Source: JAWLGZ01 sp041690635 (GTDB taxonomy: Bacteria > Pseudomonadota > Gammaproteobacteria > Thiohalomonadales > Thiohalomonadaceae). Taken from it: a DNA stretch of 64,000 nucleotides. A program made the translations under genes and the position numbers. Below the pieces are notes generated by a model. That model was not told the DNA's origin, did not search any database, and worked only from the letters and a program-made list of their open reading frames with translations. The DNA is taken from positions 310,001 to 374,000 of the forward strand of contig JAWLGZ010000003.1 in the NCBI GenBank assembly GCA_041690635.1, written 5' to 3'. This document shows, one piece after another, positions 1 to 9,681 of this stretch. Position 1 is the stretch's first letter, and each line of letters opens with the position of its first letter.

Positions 1-369
1 GTACTCGGCCTGGCGGTGCTGCTGGTGGTGGGCAATACCATCCGCCTGGCAATCCAGAACCGGCGCGACGAGATCGTCATCACCAAGCTCATCGGCGGTA
101 CCGATGCCTTCATCCGCCGCCCTTTCCTCTACACCGGCTTCTGGTACGGCCTGATCGGCGGTTTCATCGCCCTGGCGCTGGTTGCTGCCGGCTTCTGGCT
201 GCTGCAGGCGCCGGTACGCCAGCTCGCCGCCCTCTACGGCGGCGGCTTCACCCTGGAGGGGCTGGATGCCGTCGCCACCCTGCTGCTGCTGGGCGGCGGC
301 ACCGCCCTCGGCCTTGGCGGCTCCTGGGTGGCGGTGGGGCGCCACCTGCGCGAGATTGAACCCCGTTAG
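1..369 (+). CDS. ftsX: Cell division protein FtsX, C-terminal part (5' end outside window)
   Basis: Only the last 122 codons are present, reading in frame from the first base to TAG at 367-369. The fragment has a membrane segment, then a short cytoplasmic loop with the FtsX-like pattern NRRDEI...KLIGGTDAFIRRPF, then two more membrane segments (about residues 42-64 and 86-107) and a basic tail. FtsX is the membrane partner of the ATPase FtsE and relays signals to periplasmic murein hydrolase activators at the division septum. The next gene is rpoH, and ftsYEX-rpoH is the usual order in gammaproteobacteria, which supports the call. The window also encodes EnvC, the FtsEX-dependent amidase activator of E. 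coli. Confidence 0.9.
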   Translation, partial: VLGLAVLLVVGNTIRLAIQNRRDEIVITKLIGGTDAFIRRPFLYTGFWYGLIGGFIALALVAAGFWLLQAPVRQLAALYGGGFTLEGLDAVATLLLLGGGTALGLGGSWVAVGRHLREIEPR

Positions 370-396
370 GTAGTGGTGCCACTCGGGGCTTTCTTT
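361..396 (+). terminator. Possible terminator overlapping the ftsX stop
   Basis: CCCCG at 361-365 can pair with CGGGG at 384-388, and AGTGG at 372-376 with CCACT at 379-383, leaving a one-sided bulge. A CTTTCTTT run follows. The bulge makes this a weak call. Confidence 0.3.
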
Positions 397-497
397 CGGA
401 GCACCGGCGGCAGACTCCCGCTCCCACTTGCCATGTGGGCTGACCTTTGCGAACCTCTTATCATCGCTGGCACTCTCATTTCCTGAGTGCTACCATC

Positions 498-506
498 TGG
501 TATTAT
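498..506 (+). promoter_or_regulatory. Possible extended -10 promoter of rpoH
   Basis: The 213-bp ftsX-rpoH gap contains TGG followed by TATTAT (501-506), an extended -10 pattern about 75 bases before the rpoH start. The matching -35 (TTTCCT near 479-484) is poor. No heat-shock-type promoter was recognised here. Confidence 0.3.
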
Positions 507-582
507 CCCGTCGGAATCGTCGGGCTATTAGCCTTACTGAAGGCACGGTCCCGCGTCTTTTATGAAGTAGGGGAGGAAATTG

Positions 583-1437
<855 letters not shown>

Positions 1438-1452
1438 CCGACGGTCGGCATC

Positions 1453-1494
1453 GGAAACAGAAACGGCCTCCTTCCGGAGGCCGTTTCTGTTTCC
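1453..1494. terminator. Bidirectional terminator between rpoH and bioD
   Basis: A perfect 19-bp stem (1453-1471 with 1476-1494) encloses the 4-base loop TTCC. The stem feet are rich in A on one side and T on the other, so it can end transcription of rpoH (+) and of the convergent biotin operon (-). Confidence 0.9.
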
Positions 1495-1511
1495 GCCGAA
1501 GCCCCGCCGCA

Positions 1512-2192
1512 TTATGGGGAGTGCAGCAGGGGCTCCAGCGCGTCGGCAGCCATCTGCGGTCGGGGTGGCTCCTGGTGGGGCACCACGCCGAGTAACGGTG
1601 CCGCAATCCGCGCCTGCAGCGCTGCGATGTTCTCCGCCTGCCGCGCCATCGTCGGCTCCAGCGCGTTGGCGACCCAGCCGGCCAGGCGGCAGCCGTGGCG
1701 CTCGATCGACTCCACGGTGAGCAGTGCGTGGCTCAGGCAGCCGAGGCGCAGGCCGACCACCAGCACCACCGGCAGATCGAGGACGACTGCAAGGTCGGCC
1801 AGAGTGTCTCCATCGTTCAGAGGCACCAGCCAGCCGCCCGCCCCTTCGACAATCAGCCAGTCGGCCTCGGCCGCTGCTTCGGCCTGGGTCGTCTTCACCA
1901 CCTCCAGGTCGATGGGCAGGTCTGCCTCGGCGGCGGCCAGGTGCGGCGCAATCGCCGGCGCATAGGCGAATGGATTGACGGTTTCATAGGGAAGTCTGAC
2001 CGTGCTCTCCGCCATCAGCAGCAGGGCGTCGGCATTGCGCAGCCCCTCAGGGGTGACATCGCAACCGGCTGCCACCGGCTTCAGGCCCGCGACCCGCTCG
2101 CCCCGCCCGGCCAGCGCCCGCACCAGGCCCGCGGCCACCAGCGTCTTGCCCACGCCGGTGTCGGTGCCGGTAACAAAGTAACCCTTCACCAT
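1512..2192 (-). CDS. bioD: ATP-dependent dethiobiotin synthetase BioD
   Basis: The 226-residue protein closes the ureido ring of dethiobiotin from 7,8-diaminopelargonate, CO2 and ATP in the cytoplasm. The N-terminal P-loop is GTDTGVGKT (residues 9-17). KPVAAGCD and VEGAGGWLVPL are the other BioD signatures, contributing substrate and metal contacts. The ATG overlaps the bioC stop by one base (TAATG), so the two are translationally coupled at the end of the bioB-F-H-C-D operon. The operon meets rpoH head-on at a shared terminator. Confidence 0.96.
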   Translation of the reverse strand: MVKGYFVTGTDTGVGKTLVAAGLVRALAGRGERVAGLKPVAAGCDVTPEGLRNADALLLMAESTVRLPYETVNPFAYAPAIAPHLAAAEADLPIDLEVVKTTQAEAAAEADWLIVEGAGGWLVPLNDGDTLADLAVVLDLPVVLVVGLRLGCLSHALLTVESIERHGCRLAGWVANALEPTMARQAENIAALQARIAAPLLGVVPHQEPPRPQMAADALEPLLHSP

Positions 2193-3070
2193 TAACGCAT
2201 CCTCCCGATCTGCTCCGGGACGATGCGGAAGCCGTCGTCTCCCGCACCCCGACCCGGATCAACTTTCCAACCGTGGCCGTAGACCACCTCATGGGTGGCC
2301 GGCAGCAGGCCGTCGCAACGAAACTGTTCGTAGGCGGCGGTCATCGCCGCCAGCCGCCCGCGACCGGTGAGTCCGCGGCGGCGTCCGCCGGTGACGTTGT
2401 GGGCGCCGATCGCCTTCAGGTCCCGCATCAGGTCACGCGCCGCCCGGTAGGTGACGGTGAGCCGTTCGGCGTCGGTGACCGGGTCGCCAAACCTGCTGCG
2501 CACCAGAGCGTCGCCAATATCGTGCAGGTCGACAAAGGCGTTCACGTGCATCGCCTCCCCGCCGTCCGCCGCTGCCCAGCTCTCGCGCAGTTCCCGCAGC
2601 GTATCTGGGCCAAAGGTGGTGAAGAGCAGCAGTCCACCGGGCCGCAGCACCCGGTGCAGCTCCGTAAAGGTGCGCTCCAGGTCACTGACCCACTGGAGGG
2701 TCAGGTTGGAGAGGACCAGATCGAACCGTTCCCCCGCCAGGGGCAGCCGTTCGGCGTCGCCGCAGACGAACCGGTGACGGCGGCGCTGGAGCCAGGAGAA
2801 GCTGCGCCGGGTCGTCGAGACCATCGCCGGGGCGAGGTCGAGAGCGGTGATCTCCGCCTTCGGGTAACGGACGGCGAGGGCGCGGGTGCAGTGGCCGGTG
2901 CCGGCACCGAGGTCGAGGATGCGGCGCGGTTTGACCCGGATGAAATCGAGGCGCTCCAGCAGCCGCTCCGCCACCTCCCGCTGAAGGACCGCGGCCGCGT
3001 CGTAGTCGGCCGCTGCGCGGTCGAACGACCGGCGCACCCACTGCTTGTCGGGCAGCCACTCAGCACTCAT
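2192..3070 (-). CDS. bioC: Malonyl-ACP O-methyltransferase BioC
   Basis: This 292-residue class I SAM methyltransferase starts biotin synthesis by methylating the free carboxyl of malonyl-ACP. The SAM motif ILDLGAGTGHCTRAL is near residue 50, followed by ALDLAPAMV, GDAERLPL and LSNLTLQWVSDL, the usual BioC pattern. The N-terminal DKQWVRRSFDRAAADYDAAA is also BioC-like. The start overlaps the bioH end by 11 bp and the stop abuts bioD. BioH, encoded next to it, removes the methyl group once the pimeloyl chain is made. Confidence 0.95.
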   Translation of the reverse strand: MSAEWLPDKQWVRRSFDRAAADYDAAAVLQREVAERLLERLDFIRVKPRRILDLGAGTGHCTRALAVRYPKAEITALDLAPAMVSTTRRSFSWLQRRRHRFVCGDAERLPLAGERFDLVLSNLTLQWVSDLERTFTELHRVLRPGGLLLFTTFGPDTLRELRESWAAADGGEAMHVNAFVDLHDIGDALVRSRFGDPVTDAERLTVTYRAARDLMRDLKAIGAHNVTGGRRRGLTGRGRLAAMTAAYEQFRCDGLLPATHEVVYGHGWKVDPGRGAGDDGFRIVPEQIGRMR

Positions 3071-3821
3071 GGAGAAACGGCTCCAGCACGGTCAGAAAGC
3101 GGTCGGGATGGGAGAGGAACGGGGCGTGTCCGGCACCGCGAATCGTTTCGAGCTGCGCGTTCGGCAGCTTGGCGACCAGCGCCCGCGCTGCGGCCACCGG
3201 CGCCAGGGTATCCCGTTCCCCCTGTATGACCAGGGCCGGCACGCGGATATCCGCCAGTGCGCCGCGCAGATCCACCCCGGCCAGCAGTTGCAGACCCGCC
3301 GCCAGTCCGGCCGGGTCGGGTTCACCGGCGGCGAAGGCATCCTCCCGCAGCCGGCGGAGCTCCTCCCGCCCCTTTTCGGAACCGCGTGCCTGGAGGGCGA
3401 GGAAGCGCAGCAGGGTGGAGCACCAGTCGTTCGCCAGGGCATGCGAGAACTCCGCCAGCACGTCGGGTTCGACCGCGTGGGGCCAGTCGGTGGTGCAGGT
3501 GAAGCGGGGGGTGCTGCCCACCAGGACCAGCCGCTTCGGGGGCCAATCACCGAGCGCCGCCTGCAGGGCGATGAGCCCGCCGAGGGACCAGCCGATCCAG
3601 GTGGCGTTTTCAGGGACCGCCTCGGTGATGGCGGAGGCCCAGGCGGCCGGCTCGGGGGGCAGGGGTGCCGAGCGTCCATGACCCGGCAGATCCACCAGAT
3701 GCAGGGAGCGGTCACCGGTAAGGGCCTCGGCGGTCGGACGCCAGATGTCGCCGTGGAGGCCCCAGCCGTGGAGGAAGACCAGCGGCTCGCCCTCGCCGAA
3801 GCGATCGACATGAACCGTCAC
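3060..3821 (-). CDS. bioH: Pimeloyl-ACP methyl ester carboxylesterase BioH
   Basis: This 253-residue alpha/beta hydrolase hydrolyses pimeloyl-ACP methyl ester to pimeloyl-ACP, ending chain extension. The nucleophile is Ser79 in GWSLGG, the acid is Asp in GERDTLAP, and the base is His in GAGHAPF. The HGWG oxyanion segment lies at residues 18-21. The BioC/BioH pair defines the E. coli-type pimelate route. The ATG overlaps the bioF stop by four bases (ATGA), and the 3' end overlaps bioC by 11 bp. Confidence 0.95.
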   Translation of the reverse strand: MTVHVDRFGEGEPLVFLHGWGLHGDIWRPTAEALTGDRSLHLVDLPGHGRSAPLPPEPAAWASAITEAVPENATWIGWSLGGLIALQAALGDWPPKRLVLVGSTPRFTCTTDWPHAVEPDVLAEFSHALANDWCSTLLRFLALQARGSEKGREELRRLREDAFAAGEPDPAGLAAGLQLLAGVDLRGALADIRVPALVIQGERDTLAPVAAARALVAKLPNAQLETIRGAGHAPFLSHPDRFLTVLEPFLHEC

Positions 3822-4993
3822 GCCTCTTCCCTCGGCCAGATCTCTGCGAGGGCATCGAGCAGCCGATCCACCTGGGCCCCGCTGTGGGCAGCGGAGAGGG
3901 TGACCCGCAGCCGGGCAGTTCCCTCCGGCACCGTCGGCGGGCGGATGGCGCTCACCAGCAGGCCGCGCTCCAACAAGGCTTCAGAGAGACACACCGCGAT
4001 TTCGTCGGCGCCCACGACCAGCGGCTGGATGGGGGTCTCGGACTCCCCGAGCGAAATGCCGATCGCCTGGGCACCGTGACGGAAGCGTGCGACGAGGGCG
4101 CGTAGATGGTCCCGCCGCCACTCGTCCGCCCGCACCCGCCGCAGGGCGGCACGGGTCGCCTCGGCCACGGCCGGTGGCAGGGCGGTGGTGAAGATGTAGG
4201 TGCGTGCCTTCTGGATGAGGGTCTCGATCAGCGCCTCACTGCCGGCGACGAAGGCGCCGAAGGTGCCGAACGCCTTGCCCAGGGTGCCGACCAGGATGGG
4301 AATATCGTCGATGCCGAGCCCCGCTGCCACCGTGCTGCCGCGCCCTTCGGGGCCGACCACACCGAAGCCGTGGGCATCGTCCACGCCGAGCCAGGCTTGG
4401 TGTCCCTTGCAGACCTCGGCCAGGTCGGTCAACGGGGCAATATCCCCGTCCATGCTGAATACGCCGTCAGTGAGCACCAACTTACGAGCAGCCTCGGCCA
4501 CGGCGAGCCGCTCCGCGAGTGCCGCCGCCTCGCCGTGGCGGAAGCGCAGCACCCGGGCGCCGGAGAGGCGCGCGGCGTCGATCAGGGAGGCGTGGTTGAG
4601 GCGGTCCTCGAACAGGGCGTCGCCCCGCCCGGTGAGGGCGCCCGCCACCGCCAGATTGGCCATGTAGCCGGTGGAGAAGAGCAGGGCGCGGGGGCGGCCG
4701 GTGAAGTCGGCCAGCTCCTCCTCCAGGGCGTGGTGGGGGATCGAGTGGCCGGTGACCAGGTGGGCGGCACCGCTGCCGGCCCCCCACCGTTCGGCACCGT
4801 CGCGCAGCGCCGCCACCACCTCCGGGTGGTTCGCCAGCCCCAGATAATCGTTGCTGCAGAAGTTGACGAGCCGTCGGCCGGCGAGGGTGACCTCGGCCCC
4901 GGCCGGATCCTCGGCAATACGCCGCAGGCGGTAGCGGTGACGCGCAGCCAGTTCGGCCAGCTCCGGCGCGAGTGTCTCGTCCAGCCCCGACAT
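3818..4993 (-). CDS. bioF: 8-amino-7-oxononanoate synthase BioF
   Basis: This PLP enzyme condenses pimeloyl-ACP with alanine. The start at 4993 gives 391 residues and an N-terminus (MSGLDETLAPELAELA) typical of BioF. A longer frame to 5044 would overlap bioB by 47 bp with an unrelated N-terminus and was not used. The PLP lysine is Lys240 in GTLGKAFG. The cofactor aspartate and histidine lie in DDAHGFG (Asp206, His208), and NDYLGLA is near residue 48. The bioB stop is four bases upstream of the start, and bioH overlaps the end by four bases. Confidence 0.96.
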   Translation of the reverse strand: MSGLDETLAPELAELAARHRYRLRRIAEDPAGAEVTLAGRRLVNFCSNDYLGLANHPEVVAALRDGAERWGAGSGAAHLVTGHSIPHHALEEELADFTGRPRALLFSTGYMANLAVAGALTGRGDALFEDRLNHASLIDAARLSGARVLRFRHGEAAALAERLAVAEAARKLVLTDGVFSMDGDIAPLTDLAEVCKGHQAWLGVDDAHGFGVVGPEGRGSTVAAGLGIDDIPILVGTLGKAFGTFGAFVAGSEALIETLIQKARTYIFTTALPPAVAEATRAALRRVRADEWRRDHLRALVARFRHGAQAIGISLGESETPIQPLVVGADEIAVCLSEALLERGLLVSAIRPPTVPEGTARLRVTLSAAHSGAQVDRLLDALAEIWPREEA

Positions 4994-4997
4994 GGAA

Positions 4998-5972
4998 TCA
5001 ATCGGTGGCGTGCAGCCCGAGCCGCTCGAACAGGTGGCGGTCATGGTCGGTGGTGGCGTTGTCGGTGGTCAGCAGCCGGTCGCCGTAAAAGATGGAGTTG
5101 GCGCCGGCGAAGAAACAGAGCGCCTGGGCCTCGTCGCTCATCCCCTGGCGCCCGGCGGAGAGGCGTACGAAGGAACCGGGCATCATGATGCGGGCGGCGG
5201 CCACCGTGCGGATGAATTCGAGGATATCGAGGGGCGCCGCCTCGGCCAGCGGGGTGCCGGCCACGGGCACCAGCAGGTTGATGGGCACGCTGTTGGGGTG
5301 CTCCGGCAGGTTGGCCAGCTCCACCAGCAGGGAGGCGCGGTCCCGGCGCGACTCCCCCATGCCCAGAATCCCGCCGCAGCAGACGCTGATCCCCGCCTCG
5401 CGCACGTGGCGCAGGGTCTCCAGCCGCTCCTCGTAGGTGCGGGTGGTGACCACGTTGCCGTAGAACTCCGGTGAGGTGTCGAGATTGTGGTTGTAGTAGT
5501 CGAGGCCGGCGGCCTTGAGTTCGGCCACCTGTTCGGCGGTGAGCATGCCGAGGGTGAGACAGGTCTCCATGCCGAGCCCCTTCACCTGCCGCACCATCTC
5601 CAGCACCACCTCGAGATCGCGCGGCTTGGGGCTGCGCCAGGCGGCCCCCATGCAGAAGCGGCTGGCACCGCCCGCCTTCGCCTGCCGGGCGGCGGCGACC
5701 ACCGTCCCCACCTCCATCAGCGGCTGGCGCTCCACCGGTCCCTCGTGGTGGGCGCTCTGGGAGCAGTAGCCGCAGTTCTCGCCGCAGCCGCCGGTCTTGA
5801 TGTTGAGCAGGGCGCTCGCCTGCACGGCGTTGGGGTCGAACCGGGCGCGGTGGACCGTGTGGGCGTGGAACAGCAGGTCGTTGAAGGGGAGCGCGAGCAG
5901 CGCCTCCACCTCATCGACCGACCAGTCGTGGCGAAGTTTGTCCATGTCGGCTCTTGCGGCATGCTTGCTCAT
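4998..5972 (-). CDS. bioB: Biotin synthase BioB
   Basis: This radical-SAM enzyme inserts sulfur into dethiobiotin. With ATG at 5972 it has 324 residues; ATG at 5945 (MDKLRHDW) is an alternative and neither has a strong Shine-Dalgarno. The [4Fe-4S]/SAM cysteines are C63, C67 and C70 in CGENCGYC. The second cluster region is recognisable in RFCMGAAW, YYNHNLDTSPEFYG and the RLSAGR arginine. The Fe-S loop GEN and the following SQSAHHEG differ from the PED/PQS form of E. coli and Pseudomonas BioB. It is the first gene of the operon, divergent from comF with a 65-bp gap. Confidence 0.95.
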   Translation of the reverse strand: MSKHAARADMDKLRHDWSVDEVEALLALPFNDLLFHAHTVHRARFDPNAVQASALLNIKTGGCGENCGYCSQSAHHEGPVERQPLMEVGTVVAAARQAKAGGASRFCMGAAWRSPKPRDLEVVLEMVRQVKGLGMETCLTLGMLTAEQVAELKAAGLDYYNHNLDTSPEFYGNVVTTRTYEERLETLRHVREAGISVCCGGILGMGESRRDRASLLVELANLPEHPNSVPINLLVPVAGTPLAEAAPLDILEFIRTVAAARIMMPGSFVRLSAGRQGMSDEAQALCFFAGANSIFYGDRLLTTDNATTDHDRHLFERLGLHATD

Positions 5973-6037
5973 TGCTGGGGGCGGATCCCGGGGTGGTAGG
6001 ATGGCGGAGTATTCCGATCCACCTGCGGGGCTGTCAA

Positions 6038-6757
6038 ATGGATTTGCGGCAACAGCTTTACAACTGGTCAAACATTGCACAACGCTGGCTCTACCCGCCC
6101 ACCTGCCTGCTCTGCGGGGCGCCCGGCGAAGGGAGTCGCGACCTCTGCGACGGCTGCCTGCACGACCTGCCCTGGATCACCAATCCCTGCCCGATCTGCG
6201 CCACACCGCTGCCGGACGGGGCGGCGGGCCCCTGCGGCCGCTGCCTGAACCGGCCGCCACCGTTCGCCCGCGCGGTGATCCCCTTCCGCTACGCGCCGCC
6301 ACTGGACCACCTCATCCGCGGCTTCAAGTATCGGGAACGGCTTGTGCCGGGGCGGGTGGTGGGGGAGCTGGCCGCCACCGCCATTGCCGAACGGGTGGCG
6401 GATCGACCCCACCTCATCGTTCCGGTGCCGCTGCACCCCCGGCAGCTTCGGCGGCGCGGCTATAACCAGGCGCTGGAGCTGGCCCGCCCCCTCGCCGGGA
6501 GCCTCGGTGTGCCGCTCGCGCCGCGGCTCTGCCGGCGTCTGCGGGAGACCGCCAGCCAGGCGGGGCTGAGCGCGAAGGATCGGCACCGCAATGTAAAGGG
6601 AGCCTTCGGCGTCACAGGGGCGGTCCGGGGGCTGCGCATCGCCCTGGTCGACGATGTGCTCTCCACCGGCTCAACTGTGGGTGAGTTGACCCGGGTGCTG
6701 CTTAAGGCCGGGGCGGACCAGGTGGAGGTGTTCGCCTGTGCGCGGGCTAGCCGCTGA
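6038..6757 (+). CDS. comF: ComF family phosphoribosyltransferase-like protein
   Basis: The product is 239 residues. The N-terminus carries two zinc-binding cysteine pairs of the double zinc-ribbon type (CLLC...CDGC and CPIC...CGRC, residues 22-72). The C-terminal half is a type I phosphoribosyltransferase fold with the PRPP loop VDDVLSTGST near residue 210. ComF proteins act in DNA uptake and recombination after import. In Pseudomonas the homologue also lies next to bioB, as here. ATG at 6038 was chosen because the sequence upstream is not ComF-like. The 3' end overlaps the convergent ubiC by 11 bp. Confidence 0.9.
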   Translation: MDLRQQLYNWSNIAQRWLYPPTCLLCGAPGEGSRDLCDGCLHDLPWITNPCPICATPLPDGAAGPCGRCLNRPPPFARAVIPFRYAPPLDHLIRGFKYRERLVPGRVVGELAATAIAERVADRPHLIVPVPLHPRQLRRRGYNQALELARPLAGSLGVPLAPRLCRRLRETASQAGLSAKDRHRNVKGAFGVTGAVRGLRIALVDDVLSTGSTVGELTRVLLKAGADQVEVFACARASR

Positions 6758-7307
6758 AATCGGTGAGGAAGAACTCGCTGACCAGGAGCGGCCGGTCGGC
6801 AAGACGGAACAGAGAGCGCCGCCCCCAGACCGTCTCCGGGGCGGCGGCGAGCGGCGAGACGGCCGGTGCGAAGAGATCGCACTCCACCCGGAGCCGCGTC
6901 ACCTGGAGTTCCCCGCGCCGCATTGACCGGTCGGCGAACAGGGTGGCACCGAGCGGACGCGAACCGAGGCGGGCGAGCCGCCGCCGCGGGCCGGTGAGGG
7001 TGGCGAGCGGAATGACGGTGCGGGCGAACACCAGCGGGGTGTCGCCGCAGTAGAGATGAACCTCGCGAATCAAGGCGCGCCGCTCCCGGCGGCAACCGAG
7101 CAGCCGGGCCTCGCCGCGCATCGGCCGTGCCCAGCGGTGGCTGTGGAGCTGTACCGAAAAACGGCCTGGACACAACGCCTGCAACCGGCGCGTCAGCGAG
7201 TCCACGTCCAGCAACCAGTCGATCAGGCGGTCCGGGACCTGCGCGCGCGCCAGGCGCCGGGCCGGAATCCAGCGGGGTTCGGTACGGGGTGGGTGTTGGG
7301 GCTGCAA
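6747..7307 (-). CDS. ubiC: Chorismate--pyruvate lyase UbiC
   Basis: The 186-residue protein is expected to convert chorismate to 4-hydroxybenzoate, the ring precursor of ubiquinone. Family features are WLLDVDSLTRRL near residue 31, REVHLYCGDTPLVFARTVIP in the middle with the conserved Arg and Glu, SRPLGATLF, and the C-terminal RSLFRLADRPLLVSEFFL. It converges on comF with an 11-bp overlap and sits 58 bp downstream of recG on the same strand. Other ubiquinone genes in the window are ubiE, ubiJ and ubiB. Confidence 0.92.
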   Translation of the reverse strand: MQPQHPPRTEPRWIPARRLARAQVPDRLIDWLLDVDSLTRRLQALCPGRFSVQLHSHRWARPMRGEARLLGCRRERRALIREVHLYCGDTPLVFARTVIPLATLTGPRRRLARLGSRPLGATLFADRSMRRGELQVTRLRVECDLFAPAVSPLAAAPETVWGRRSLFRLADRPLLVSEFFLTDFSG

Positions 7308-7365
7308 GTCGGCTCCAGAATGTAATGACCAATCGGCAGGAGAACCGGTTTGGGCGCCGCGACTA

Positions 7366-9465
7366 TCAGACGTGACCGTAGCGGGCGTTGTGGCCGATCC
7401 AGCGGGCGATGAGCGGCGCCACGCGCTGCGGGTGTTCGCGCAACAGTATATCAGCGGCGCGGGTCACCTCCGGCAGGAGTTCGGCATCACGGACGATATC
7501 GGCGATACGCATCTGCATCATCCCGGACTGGCGGGTGCCGAGCACCTCGCCCGGGCCGCGGATCTCCAGATCCCGGCGGGCGATCTCGAAGCCGTCGTTG
7601 GTCTCGCGCAGGGTGGCCAGGCGCGCCTTGGCCTGCTGTGAGAGGGGTCCCTGGTACATCAGGAGGCAGCTCGACCGGGCGCTGCCGCGCCCCACCCGGC
7701 CCCGCAGTTGATGGAGCTGCGCCAGCCCCAGCCGCTCCGCGTTCTCGACGATCATGAGGCTGGCGTTGGGTACGTTGACCCCCACCTCGATCACCGTGGT
7801 GGCGATCAGCAGGTCGATCTCCCCCGCCTTGAAGGATCCCATCACCGCCTCCTTCTGCTCCCCTTTCAGGCGGCCGTGGACCAGCCCCACCCGGAGGTCG
7901 GGCAGCGCCTCCGTCAGCAGGGCGGCGGTCGCCTCGGCCGCCTGGCACTGCAACGCCTCCGACTCCTCCACCAGGGTGCAGACCCAGTAGGCCTGGCGTC
8001 CCTCCTCGCGACAGGCACGGTGGACCCGCGCCACCACCTCGTCGCGGCGGCCGTCCGGGATCACCACCGTCTCCACCGGGGTGCGGCCGGGGGGCAGCTC
8101 GTCAATGGCGGAACAGTCCAGATCCGCATAGGCGGTCATGGCCAGGGTGCGGGGGATGGGGGTCGCGGTCATGATGAGCTGGTGCGGATGGCGGTCGCCG
8201 CGCCGCCCCTTCTCGCGCAGGGCGAGCCGCTGGTGGACACCGAAGCGGTGCTGCTCGTCGACGATCACCACCCCCAGCTCTTCGAACTCCACCTCCTCCT
8301 GGAACAGGGCGTGGGTCCCGACCGCCACCCGTGCCGTGCCACTGCCGATCCGCGCCAGCACCTCGCGCCGGGCGCGGGCCGTGGCGCGTCCCGACAGCCA
8401 GACCACCTCGATACCGAGCGGCGCCAGCCATTCGACGAAGTTGCGCTGATGCTGTTCGGCCAGGAGTTCGGTCGGGGCCATCACCGCCGCCTGAAACCCC
8501 GACTCCACCGCCTTGAGCGCGGCCAGCGCGGCGATCACCGTCTTGCCCGAACCCACATCCCCCTGCACCAGCCGCTGCATCGGCACAGGTTCTTCCAGGT
8601 CGGCGGCAATCTCGCCCCACACCCGCTGCTGGGCGCCGGTGAGTTCGAACGGCAGCGATTCGAGGAAGGCGGCGATGCGATCACCGTCCGTCGAGAGCGC
8701 CGGCGCGGTGTGCGACTGGTTGCGCTGACGCAGCTGCCGCAGGCTCAGGTTGTGGGCGAGCAGTTCCTCGAAAGCGAGCCGGCGGCGGGCCGGATGGCCC
8801 GGTTCGGTCAGTGCCGCCACCGAGACATCGGGCGGCGGCCGGTGCAGTTGCAGCAACGCGTCGGCGAGCGAAGGCAGCCCGCTTCCCCCGAGCAGTTCGT
8901 CCGGCAACCAGTCGGTCAGCGTGAGCTTGCCGGCGGCCAGTCGGTCCAGCGCCTGGGCGGTGAGGTTGCGCAGGCTCTTCTGGTGCAGTCCCTCGGTGAC
9001 GGGGTAGACCGGGGTGAGGTGCTCCTCCACCGGCTGCGGAGCTTCGGCGGTGAGGTAGGCCATCTCGGGATGGATCATCTCCAGCCCGGTAGGGCCGCGC
9101 CGTGCCTCACCGTAGAGGCGCAGGCGGTTGCCGCGGGAGAGCATCTCCCGCTGGGCAGGGCTAAAGGTGAACAGGCGCAGGGTGAGCGAACCGGTGCCGT
9201 CCGCCACCCGCGCCAGCAACTGGCGGCGGCGGCCGAATTTGACCTCCGCGAGCTGCGCCTCCACCTCGACGACCGCTTCGTCACCCGGGCGCAGGCTGCC
9301 GACCGGCACTACCCGGGTACGGTCCTGATAGCGCAGGGGGAGGTGGAACAGCAGATCGACCATTCCGGTGATGCCGATGCGCTCCAGTCGCTCGCGCAGG
9401 CGTGGACCGACCCCCTTCAACAGGGTAAGCGGCGGTTGCTCGGCGATGTTGGTGGTGGATGGCAC
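7366..9465 (-). CDS. recG: ATP-dependent DNA helicase RecG
   Basis: This 699-residue superfamily 2 helicase remodels stalled replication forks and Holliday junctions. The N-terminal wedge/OB domain begins with LLKGVGPRLRERLERIGI, and the core holds the Walker A motif GDVGSGKT (about residue 300). The DEQHRFGV box, TATPIPRTL motif III and the VGRG/QLRGRVGRG motif VI complete the set. The C-terminal TRP region (GFEIARRDLEIRGPGEVLGTRQSG) is RecG-specific. The start is GTG with a weak Shine-Dalgarno. ubiC follows on the same strand. Confidence 0.96.
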   Translation of the reverse strand: MPSTTNIAEQPPLTLLKGVGPRLRERLERIGITGMVDLLFHLPLRYQDRTRVVPVGSLRPGDEAVVEVEAQLAEVKFGRRRQLLARVADGTGSLTLRLFTFSPAQREMLSRGNRLRLYGEARRGPTGLEMIHPEMAYLTAEAPQPVEEHLTPVYPVTEGLHQKSLRNLTAQALDRLAAGKLTLTDWLPDELLGGSGLPSLADALLQLHRPPPDVSVAALTEPGHPARRRLAFEELLAHNLSLRQLRQRNQSHTAPALSTDGDRIAAFLESLPFELTGAQQRVWGEIAADLEEPVPMQRLVQGDVGSGKTVIAALAALKAVESGFQAAVMAPTELLAEQHQRNFVEWLAPLGIEVVWLSGRATARARREVLARIGSGTARVAVGTHALFQEEVEFEELGVVIVDEQHRFGVHQRLALREKGRRGDRHPHQLIMTATPIPRTLAMTAYADLDCSAIDELPPGRTPVETVVIPDGRRDEVVARVHRACREEGRQAYWVCTLVEESEALQCQAAEATAALLTEALPDLRVGLVHGRLKGEQKEAVMGSFKAGEIDLLIATTVIEVGVNVPNASLMIVENAERLGLAQLHQLRGRVGRGSARSSCLLMYQGPLSQQAKARLATLRETNDGFEIARRDLEIRGPGEVLGTRQSGMMQMRIADIVRDAELLPEVTRAADILLREHPQRVAPLIARWIGHNARYGHV

Positions 9466-9681
9466 GGCTAAAAAGGGACGGGTCGCCTGATGGAAAAACC
9501 GGGTAAGTCTAAATCACACCCTTCAAGTGGCTCCACGCCCTCCTCACCATCTAACGCACGGGATCGCGGATAACCAACCTTGACCGCCTGTCCGCAAGAC
9601 TGGAAACTCTCTCACCGAACACTCACAAGATTGCACTTCGCTCACCACCCGCCAAATATCAAATATAAGGACACGTGAACC

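Noticed and set aside
7708..9471. 587-codon frame antisense to recG
   Set aside because: His/Gln/Arg-rich shadow of recG with no recognisable motif.
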